Assembly (NCBI RefSeq): GCF_000004075.3 | Contig: NC_026659.2 | Location: forward strand, 25,066,272-25,130,271 | Direction of reading: 5' to 3' | DNA: 64,000 nt | From: Cucumis sativus | Lineage: Eukaryota; Streptophyta; Magnoliopsida; Cucurbitales; Cucurbitaceae | Part shown: one piece after another, positions 17,162 to 26,485 of the stretch | How positions within the stretch are numbered: position 1 is the stretch's first letter | How the letters are laid out: the number at the start of each line of letters is the position of its first letter | The notes under the pieces: generated by a model | Database searches by the model: none | Told to the model about the DNA's origin: nothing | The model's input: only the letters and a program-made list of their open reading frames with translations | Position numbers and translations under genes: made by a program

Positions 17162-19838
17162 TCAACAAGTATAGTAATTTAGAATATGATATTTTGTTAT
17201 ATTAGTAAATATCATTAAATCTAGATATATATTAATAGATATGGCATGGGATAATATATACACGTGGGGTACCAATTTTAAGTTTAGGAAAAGTCTCAGT
17301 CTTAGAGATTTTAATTTTCTTTTTGGTATTAATTGATCTAATGCAAACAAATATATAGTAATAATGTTTGGGTTTTGTGGATGAAAATGACAAGTGTGAC
17401 AACCAATATATGATGGAATTCCATTAATATTCTCCTATTCCTACAAACTTTCATCATTCCCCCATTATCCTTAAAAGTACATAAAGGAATCTTTTCCAAT
17501 TTTGTTTTCTTTTTCTAAATAAATTCCACTTTGATGACGTGGCCAGCCCTATCTCATGATCCCACTGTCACCTTCCTAGAAAATTCTATTTCCATCCACA
17601 ATTTTCTATTTTACCTCTTTCACATTATATATTCTTTATAACAATGTTATTGCAATAGGATCATACACTTAATTACATTATATTAATCATGTTAACTGGA
17701 GTACAATTTTTTATATTTTTTATTTTGGACCTCTAACCATTTCGTGGTAAATATTTGGTTGTATTTTTTAAAAAACTTCTATATAATAATTGTATTATAG
17801 TTTACGAAAAAAATATATCACACACGAGTTATTTTAGATAAATCGATAAATCCATAATCAAAGTAACCCGTAAAATTTTCATTTATTCGAATCTAACATC
17901 TCAATCGAAAACTCGAGGTTATCTAATTTTTTGAAGTGATAGAATTTTTTTAAAGACTCATGATGTGAGAGTGCAGCCATGTCACCAGCTGTTTCACACT
18001 CACACCATCCATCTTGTTCCACGTGTCGTACAGTTCATACGGTAGGGGTTTTATTTTAGTGCTTTATTTTTAAAAGTTCCTTTTGACAAAAACCTTTATT
18101 ATTGTTTGTTATTTTATTTCTCTAAAGTTAAGTCAAATCTATCCATACACCTAAACTATAAGAATGCCTTTTGTCATCCTTTCAAACTTTCCCTTTAATC
18201 AACCTTATCAAATTACGAAAATTCTAAACTAAGTCGTTATATATATTGATTACGATAACTTAAAATCCTCAACTTATAGAGTTGTTAGAGTTAAAAGCTC
18301 TTGATTCCTTATTAATCATTTATACAATTAGATTTGTTTTTTTCTTTAAGTATAACCACTATACGGTGGAAGACACCAAACCTTTGATGACTGACTTGGG
18401 ACAAAGTTTATGGCATTACAACTAAGTCATGTTCACTTTGACGATCAAATTTGACCTTAATTTAGTAGGACAAAAAAAAAAAAATCAATCTCATCTTAAT
18501 CAAAAGGTAAATTCTAAGGCAACTCCGACCTCAATTTTATTTTAATAAAGTATATTAATTTATTTAATATTTTTACATGTTTACAACAACAAATAATCGA
18601 ATTCATAAACAACATTTTTTCTTGCAAAAAGCGTAAAGAGTAGTGATCAATATGAATACATTCATTTGGACAGTTTACAATTTTAATATTAAGAATTGAG
18701 AGTGATTAATTATGAGACTTACAACCTGACTTGAAAATACATTTTTGATAAATCAAAATAAAAGGGTGATAGATAAACCATTGCATGCAGTTGAAAAGAA
18801 AAAGAAAAATAATTTGAGAGTTGAATGAGAAATGAAAGGGGAAGGATATATACAATGAAACAAAGAAGGTGATGGTGGCAGACATTAAAAAGAGGATCAT
18901 AATATTAAAGTAACGTTTCTTTTACATATCAACTATACCACGTGACTAAGATGGTTCAACCAAAATTCCACCGCCGACGCCCCGCCCGCCCGAACTTCAG
19001 CTCCAAGTGGTCAAAATTGTGCATCTCCCAAACCAAACCCCTTTTAGTTTTCTTTACTATTATTATTAGTCAAGGGAAAAGGTTAATTTAATTATTTAAT
19101 CATTGAACTACATTATGTATACAAAAATATCTTCACTTTGAGGTATGTTTTAATTTTAATAATGTCTTTGTGAAATTTTATTTTATTTCCAATCTTACAA
19201 CATAATATATAAATACTTATATTAATCTCGAAAAGGAGTACTTAATTATCTACCATTTCAAAAGTAATTTTTTTTTTTATAATTCAACGTTCAGATTTAG
19301 AATAAAATAAAAATGACTTTGTCTGTTTTGATTAAAATAGAAAAAAATCACAAAATTGGGAAACTATTATGGATCAAAACAAGTAAAGTATTAATTATTT
19401 AATAAATTTAATTAAGGAAAAGAAAGATGGGGCATTAGAGAAGTCATAGAGAGAAAAAGGGATTTTGGTATAGCAAAATTAATTGAGTAGTGGAAAGAGA
19501 GTGTAGTGGGTTTGGGTCAATAATATTACAACAAGACAACAACCCATTTCCCCCATACTTTCCTTTTTCATTCAAACATTTTTGTCTTCTCAATTTTTTC
19601 ACCATATTTTTCTTCATGCAAGTGCTTATTACAAAAGTTGTTTCTTTCTTCTAAAATCATAACAACCGTGGGTACTTTCGCTTATCTAAAAAGATTGCTC
19701 GTTACATAATTTGGTTTTTGTTTTTCTTCCATCTTAAAACATGTCGGGTGAAATTGGATCTACGACATTTTAAGTTAATTTTAGATATTGTTTTGTGACT
19801 TGTTAGTTCATTTGTTTTATTGCGAAGTATACTTCTAC

Positions 19839-19844
<6 letters not shown>

Positions 19845-19874
<30 letters not shown>
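19845..19874. repeat. (GT)n(AT)n microsatellite
   Basis: GTGTGTGT followed by about a dozen AT units. Confidence 0.9.
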
Positions 19875-21471
19875 TTTACATAAATAAATAAAACCCTAAA
19901 ATAATAAATTTATCGAGATTTAAACTTTCAATATTAATAAATGTGTTAATGGATACTTCGTGGTGTGCTTCATTTTCATAAACATTACGTAAGATTAATA
20001 ATTCGATTTTTGTTTAAAATCTGTCCTACGTCATTTTTAATAATCCATTTCATTAGTGAAGGAATGAGTTTTTTTCTTATTAAGGATAATAAAAAAAGTA
20101 AACTATTTAACATTCACCATAAAAAATCAACTATTCTCTATTTTACTCACTTTGTCATTTTTAATTTTTTTCCTATAAAATATATATATATTTATTACGA
20201 TCTATTTGTGAAATTTTGCTATATATATATATATTTGTAGTTTTAACGTTTAAAATAAATTTTCTATTATTATACTATAAATATTTACAATTCTTATAAA
20301 AAATTCACCATGGTTTGTTCATTTAATTTCCAGTACATTTTGATTAAAGGTGTCCAATTTTTTATTTTTTATTTTTTATTTTAGAATTTTTGTTTCGAAC
20401 TATTTTCTTTTAGAAATTGAAATGATCGATTTGCACATTAATTTGACCTTTTGTTCCTCTTTTCATTACATAAAGTTAGCCTTTTTTATTCTAACTTTGC
20501 CACCTTTTATGTTTATTTTAAGTTTTAATTACTTGATTATGAATTATTAATGAAGGTTTATTCTCTCCACAGCATTTACTAAAAATAATTAAATCCCCAT
20601 TAATATTTGTTGGCTTGTTGACTTAACTATAAATTAGCAACATTCCTAAAGGGTAATTAAGTCAAGTAGAACATTAAAAAAATACTTTAATAAAAGAAAC
20701 ACCGCTAAAATCATTTTTATCGTATTAAAGTTTACCGAAAAACATAAATTTAATCTCTAAAAAACAATTGGAGGTTCTAATTTTACGTTTTTTTTAGTAA
20801 AAGTAATATATGTTCAAGTGACTTTTAAAACCGTAGAAGTGATTTAAACTATTTTAGAATAGAATTACTTCTAAATATACATTTAAAAGTAAAACTTAGA
20901 TCATTTGAGTAAAAAAGAGAAAAATTATAGAACACGTTAATAATTATTCCATGTGATAAGTACGTAGATCGGTAAATGCTTATATTATTGTTCCATACGA
21001 TAGATAGATATATAGCTAGACGTCTAATTACCATTTCTATTATGTTGTTTATAACATATTCATCTTTCCATTGACATTTCTCCATTTTTATAGAAAAAGT
21101 CTACTAAATATAAAAACCAAAAGTAAAATAATTTCACATATGTAAAAAGAAAAAAAATAAAAAATAAAGTGTTACATCAATTAATTTTATTATTTGTGCG
21201 GGAGTAGAATAGATATTTATTCTAAAAACAACATTATTTCATCATTTTATTTTATTTATTGAGAGAAGTGATATCTCTCAAATTAAGTAAACCTAAGTGG
21301 AAGTTATGCCACTGAAAGAAGATAAGCCACGTAAAGAAAGACCATATCAAATAATATAAGTTCTAATAAAGCAAACAAACAAGGTACGTCAAAATGTGAC
21401 TGCAACCATATTTGTTCTCACCTCAAGAACCAAAACCCAAAACCAAATGATGGTTGAGGAAAAGTCCAAAT

Positions 21472-21476
21472 AAAAA
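21472..21476 (-). terminator. Pol III terminator of tRNA-Leu
   Basis: First run of five T on the tRNA strand, about 13 nt past the discriminator base. Confidence 0.6.
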
Positions 21477-21488
21477 TATTTAGTATTT

Positions 21489-21496
21489 TGTTGAGA

Positions 21497-21529
<33 letters not shown>

Positions 21530-21569
21530 ACCTTAATCTGGCGCCTTAGACCAACTCGGCCATCTCAAC
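21489..21569 (-). tRNA. tRNA-Leu (anticodon AAG)
   Basis: On the minus strand the 5' acceptor arm GTTGAGA (21569-21563) pairs with TCTCAAC (21496-21490), followed by discriminator A at 21489. The anticodon stem CCAGA/TCTGG encloses loop TTAAGGT, so the anticodon is AAG, reading the Leu codon CUU. The T-arm contains GGTTCAAATCC (B box), and the A box TGGCCGAGTTGG is near the 5' end. A long variable arm, as expected for a type II tRNA-Leu, separates them. There is no intron and CCA is not encoded. A T5 run on the tRNA strand at 21476-21472 can end Pol III transcription. Confidence 0.95.
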
Positions 21570-22022
21570 ACCTTTGACCATAAAGTGCTATTTATATATA
21601 TATACTCTTAATCTATCCTTTACATACTCATATAATGATTTTCAAACTTTAATATTAGTTTCCTATTTTATCAAATTAAGCTTTAAATTTTGAAAGATTC
21701 AAATTTTATGAATGTGATATTGATAAACACTAATAGAATTCTATTAATATGTATCAGTATCATTAATGATAAAAACTTGTAATGTGATTAATAGAATCTA
21801 GAAAATTTATGTATTTTTGTAAATATTTTTAAGTTTTAATCATTATAATATTTTTTTTTGTTAGGAAAAGAATTTAATCTTTACGCAAAAATTGGATATT
21901 GTTATTCTCATAATTAGTGTAAACTTCAAAACGGATATAAATTGATTTTTTTTTCTTTAGAGTTCAATTTGTTATAATTTCCAAAATTTAAAATGTAAAT
22001 CAAGATTTATATATAAACTTTT
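21570..22022. other. Intergenic between tRNA-Leu and MAD2
   Basis: AT-rich DNA with nothing recognisable apart from the MAD2 promoter at its right edge. Confidence 0.6.
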
Positions 22023-22118
22023 AACGGAGCCGGCTCCGGAACCAATATCCTACCGTTAGGGTGCTAACGGTAGATTACGGCGTAAATTTTAAAAATGTTT
22101 CCGTTGGAAAGAGCCGTT
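22023..22118 (+). promoter_or_regulatory. MAD2 promoter: five MSA-like (AACGG) cores
   Basis: AACGG at 22023-22027 and 22066-22070, and CCGTT (AACGG on the other strand) at 22053-22057, 22101-22105 and 22114-22118. Two of them form a perfect inverted repeat, TACCGTTAG / CTAACGGTA, with a 4-bp spacer. A 12-bp palindrome GGAGCCGGCTCC overlaps the first. AACGG is the core of the mitosis-specific activator element bound by three-repeat MYB (MYB3R) proteins in G2/M genes, which fits a spindle-checkpoint gene. Occupancy is inferred. Confidence 0.65.
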
Positions 22119-22329
22119 GCCTCTCCACTCAATGTTCTCTCGGAGACGAACCCTTCGTCTTTTACTTTTAATCACTTTCTGCGTCTCAAAGTTGTCAAAT
22201 TTTCTTAGTTCCTCTCCTTTTCTCTTTGTCCATTTGATTTCTCGATTCATCGACTCCAATTTTTCTTTCAAATTTGGTTTCCCTCTGTTTCGATTACTAG
22301 CCCTAAATCCGCTCAATCCAAGATTTGAA

Positions 22330-23995
22330 ATGGCTTCGAAAACAGCGACCAAAGACATAATCACTCTTCGCGGTTCTGCGGCAATTGTCAGCGAGTTCTT
22401 CGGTATATTTATTGCAATTTTCTGTTTAATATGGTTGATGATTGATGAATAATATTGGCTGATTTTTTTTCCTTTTTGTTTTCTTCAATTAGGGTATGCT
22501 GCGAATAGGTATGAATACTGGGTGTTCTTTCTTTATTCTTATTTTTGTCTTTATGATCGTGTAAATTTGGAATTTTTCACTTACGAGAGATGTCGATCGT
22601 AACTGTGTAGCATCCTTTACAATCGTGGGCTTTATCCGGAGGAAAGTTTTGTTAGGGTTAAGAAATATGGACTTCCTATGTTGCTTACTCAAGATGAAGG
22701 TGTTAAGACCTTCATTTCTAATCTAACTGCTCAGCTTTCTGGTTAGTTCCCTTTTTCTGATTGAAAGATTTGTAACTTCTAACAGTTCAGAATTGTGTTT
22801 TTTGTTTCTTTTTTCTCTTGCAGTAGATCAGGTTGTAGTGTGATTTATACTTTCATGAGAACTGTATTTATTGGTGAGTTTTTAAATTGTGAAATTGGTT
22901 TTAGAATGGCTGGAAGCTGGGAAGTTACAAAGGGTTGTGCTCGTTATAATGAGCAAATCCAACAATGAGGTCCTTGAGAGGTGGAATTTTAGAATTGAAA
23001 CTGATGGGGAGGTGGTGGAACAAGGGTAATTCAACAAAAAAACTCCTCTTCCCCCTTTCCTAAATTTAGTGATCTTGTGTTGATCAGATGACATTGTTGC
23101 AGTGTATCGAGGGAAAAGAGTGATAAAGAAATAATGAGGGAGATCCAAGCAATTATGAGACAGATTGCTTCAAGCATCACCTACTTGCCCTGCCTAGATG
23201 AACCCTGTAAGTGCTGACAAAATACATCATTTTACGGATTGGTATAACATGATGTGTGATGTTGCTTGCCCACGTTCTTCTAAGTCCATAGGATGTCTTA
23301 CCATTATGAAATCATTTAGCAGATCCTGTAAGTTTTTCTCCAATCATCACTTGCTCTGCTAGATGATGAGCTGTAGGGGGTTAGCAAGATTACCATGATG
23401 CTGCATTTGCTATTTTGGGGATTAGTTTCACATATGAAGCCTTATATTTTAGGCTGAGTTATGAATCAGCGGGATGTCACAATAGTTCCACCGTGAAATC
23501 GTTACTTTTTATAGATGATTTGAACATAACTTTGAATGGCTATGCATAGGTGTATCTTTCTTATGGGATTTAAGTTCAAATCATGTCCTCAATTAAGATG
23601 ATTTGAACATAGCTTTGAATGGCTATGCATAGGTGTATCTTTCTTATGGGATTTAAGTTCAAATCATGTCCTCAATTAAGTGTTCTCGATGTTTTTGTTG
23701 TCTCAGGTGTATTCGATGTGTTAGCATATACTGATAAAGATCTTGCAGTTCCATTTACTTGGATGGAGAGTGACCCTAAACTGATTGCTAATCCACAAAT
23801 GGTGAAGCTGCATTCTTTTGACACAAAGGTGAGAGAATGGGACTTCGTGCAAGCAAATAAGATCAAACTTATTCGTTCAACTAATCTCGATCCACTGCAA
23901 GCAAATAATTGAACTTTTAAATGGTGTGTGTATTGCAGATTCACAAAGTGGACACTCTTGTTTCTTACAAGAATGATGATGATGACGACGAGTAA
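22330..23995 (+). CDS. MAD2: MAD2 mitotic spindle assembly checkpoint protein (HORMA domain)
   Basis: Seven exons: 22330-22402, 22493-22508, 22611-22741, 22905-23025, 23103-23206, 23707-23828, 23939-23995; 624 nt, 207 aa, all junctions GT-AG and in phase. Arabidopsis MAD2 is about the same length. The whole protein is one HORMA domain, starting MASKTATKDIITLRGSAAIV, with SILYNRGLYPEESF early and FDTKIHKVDTLVSYK near the end, where the mobile safety-belt segment lies. The C-terminus is a run of acidic residues. MAD2 binds CDC20 at unattached kinetochores and holds back the anaphase-promoting complex. Exon 2 is only 16 nt. An in-frame ATG at 22132 lies upstream with no stop between, but the conserved family start is 22330. 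Intron 5 (about 500 nt) carries an 83-bp tandem duplication. Confidence 0.96.
23515..23680. repeat. 83-bp tandem duplication in MAD2 intron 5
   Basis: Copies at 23515-23597 and 23598-23680 differ at a single base (A versus G in ACATA[A/G]CTTTG), so the duplication is recent. Confidence 0.95.
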
Positions 23996-24442
23996 ACACG
24001 AAAGTGAACTTCATTTTCTTCAATTTGTTGATGGTTTCTGAATCCTCCAACCTGATCTCTCGCTTTCCAAGGTGGCATTGTGAATCATTTATTCACATTT
24101 TGTATTGTACTCTAACACTGGAATGAACAATGTTGTTTTGTGTGTTCGATTAGAATTCCACCTAAATGAAATGGTTGAAGATTGTTATTGTTTCTCTATA
24201 AAGAAAACGTGTTCTCGACAAGAACAAGGCTGTTTGTTGTTGTGTTTTTAAGAACAAGAGTGGACGACCAAGTCTTTGAATCCACTCAGATTATCCAAAT
24301 TCTTCGGTCGAACCAAAGAATTTTGTTCTCTAAAAATAACAATTTATCCAAAATTAGAAACTTTGCAGGTAAATTTAATTTGAAAATTCCAAAAGTTAGA
24401 CGTGAAAACCAAGAGAAGCCGTTGAAGAGAAAAAGAAGAAGA
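23996..24442. other. MAD2 3' UTR and short spacer
   Basis: Contains the probable MAD2 3' end, then the leader of the next small gene. No further gene is seen. Confidence 0.5.
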
Positions 24443-24628
24443 ATGGGTTTAGATGGTGGTCTGTCCTGGGCAGATCAATGGGATTACAACCCTGACCCCC
24501 CACCATCGTCATCGGAAAATGAGAAGAAGAAGAACAAAGATGGATCTTCAGACAAGAGCAAATTTAGGAAGACAATCTTGGGCTTCAAGTGGATGAAAGA
24601 ATTGCGAAAGAAATCTGACAAATCTTGA
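24443..24628 (+). CDS. Small conserved plant protein of unknown function (61 aa)
   Basis: The ATG at 24443 opens a 61-aa frame with MGLDGGLSWADQWDYNPDPP, a Ser/Glu/Lys-rich centre, and a basic end (FRKTILGFKWMKELRKKSDK). The GLSWADQWDYNPDPPP block looks like that of a small uncharacterised protein family found in many flowering plants; this is from memory. No signal peptide or membrane segment. The frame stays open upstream to about 24182, but that part is basic and unlike the family, so 24443 is preferred. It lies ~450 bp downstream of MAD2 on the same strand and is probably its own transcription unit. Confidence 0.7.
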   Translation: MGLDGGLSWADQWDYNPDPPPSSSENEKKKNKDGSSDKSKFRKTILGFKWMKELRKKSDKS

Positions 24629-26485
24629 AAAAAAAAAAATCTGTACTTTTGTTGCTTTTAAGCTTTGTGAATGAGCATAAAAATCATTCAGGGTTTCCCA
24701 AACCCCATATCCAATGAAATCTGATACAGTTATTATTACATTACTCGATTATTCTTCTGTTTTCTTTCTTCTTCCAAACTCAGCATCCAATGAATTCTAA
24801 TATATATATCATAGATAAATGTTTATGAGATGTTTTAAAATGACCGAAGGTTAGTTGAGTAGGAGACCACTATGAGTGACAAAAATGATTATTCGATATT
24901 GCATCACTGAATTATGCTACCGTTTTCTTCTTCTTCCAAACAAATTGTGAAGGGTTGGGGGGGTGGGTTGAGGATAAAAAAAATGAATATCTTGTTTCCA
25001 AAATATGTCCGAAAAAATGAAGTAGTTCCCTTAGATTTCATCCCCAAAAACAAGGAGGTTTTGTTTCTCCAAACGAGAAGGATATCTTATTCTCAACCTC
25101 TCACTTATGAAATATGTCCAAAAACGGATCTTAGATTTCATCTCAAAGACAATGAAGTTCTGTTTCTCTAATGAAAAACGATGATAAATGTTCTATATGA
25201 AGTTCTGTTTCTCTAATGAAAAACGATGATAAATGTTCTATTCACAAACAATTTTGTATCAAAATTTGTTTTATTTTGACCACCACCTCTTATTCACTTC
25301 AAGTCCATGCCTGAGTGCATTTGAAGAAAAAAAAGTTAAAAACTAGCACAATTTGCACTATTTTTAATGACAGAAATGACACCAAACTTCAAAATATAAC
25401 ACTAGTTTTCAAAAGAGAACAATTAGGATAAGGAAATTTGAACCAAACCTCACATGGTTAATAGTAATGTCAGTTAAGTCAATGAGTCTATTTAACAATA
25501 TAAAGAAAAGAGTGAAAATGGAATGGAAGCACTTTGTAAAGTAAAATAACATATCATCAACCAAGATTGAAACCCCATGCCTTCAACTTAACTCGAGCAT
25601 AAGTCAAATTATTTAGTGAAAATCATATTCCTACGTGCTAAATTAATAATAATTATAAAAAAGATATATGTCAAAGAAGTTGTACAAATCTACAACTATT
25701 GATCAACCAAAGAGTAGATGCAGAATGAATCCTAGCGGAAATTGGAGAAATTGAAGTTTACAGGAACGTTCGACTTCATTTATTTCATTATTGAAACACA
25801 TCCCAACAACAACATGACATTAGGATTCCCACAACGCAATAGAAGTAAAAAATAGGACATCAATCAAAGTCGTAAGACCAACAAGTTCGTAGAAAATTAA
25901 AGAGAGGGAAGGAACAGAGCATAACATGAACTGTCTGACACAAAAAGCATAACTTCGACATACTGAAGAACCACCACAATGACAAGAAACAGGACGTAAT
26001 GAATAATAAAGACGACCAAATCCTATAGATAAATGACATCTTCTCTCCTGACTTCATCAACAGTCGAACGTTCTGAATTGTGTGCACGGATGATGATAGT
26101 CTTCAACAGGCAAGTTCCCAGTAGAGCTTGAGGAAGAAAAACGGAGAGCCGACGTCAAGATGACTAAATCGGAGAAGCAGAAAGTTATTTCCAGAACCAT
26201 GGCACCAATTCAGATACCAGGAGTCTGTCTTTTTCTTTTCTTTTTTTTTTTCTTTTTCTTTTTCTTTTTTTCTTTGGATTCATTCAAAGGTCTAAAAAGA
26301 TCCAACATTTGGATTGAGATAATGCCAATCAATCCTACGATCATTGGCTGTTCAAAATAGGTTTCTGGCAAGAACCAATCTGAAAATTTTAACTTATATG
26401 CACATATAATATAACCAAGAAGCAAAAAGGCTGCAAGAATTGATTCAGTAAGGATAGATGAACCCCGGTTGGCGTTCCTCCCTCT
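24629..26485. other. Intergenic, with local duplications and SKIP14 3' side
   Basis: No gene recognised. Between 25001 and 25241 sequences recur: AAATATGTCC with the following ~60 bp appears at 25001 and, diverged, at 25110. A T/C-rich tract at 26227-26275 and the stretch to 26485 probably belong to the 3' region of SKIP14. Confidence 0.5.
25152..25241. repeat. 45-bp tandem duplication
   Basis: Copies at 25152-25196 and 25197-25241 (ATGAAGTTCTGTTTCTC...) appear identical. Confidence 0.92.

Larger units (their letters stand above)
12122..21470. other. 9.3-kb gene desert
   Basis: No protein gene is recognisable in either strand; open frames are short, AT-driven and match nothing known. It holds poly(A)/poly(T) tracts, (AT)n runs (for example 19845-19874), a degenerate ~70-bp tandem repeat with an inverted arm (16505-17065), a 41-bp tandem duplication (17088-17161), and four GC-richer islands near 14480-14690, 17520-17580, 17970-18045 and 18940-19060. 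Confidence 0.6.

Noticed and set aside
12122-21470. A microRNA precursor in the gene desert
   Set aside because: I scanned for common conserved plant miRNA sequences and saw none; the hairpins found are plain AT-rich repeats.
22117-22329. Longer MAD2 model starting upstream
   Set aside because: The conserved family start is MASKT at 22330; the upstream part is kept only as a finding.
24182-24442. 148-aa model for the small protein gene
   Set aside because: The added part is basic leader sequence unlike the family; the ATG at 24443 fits better.
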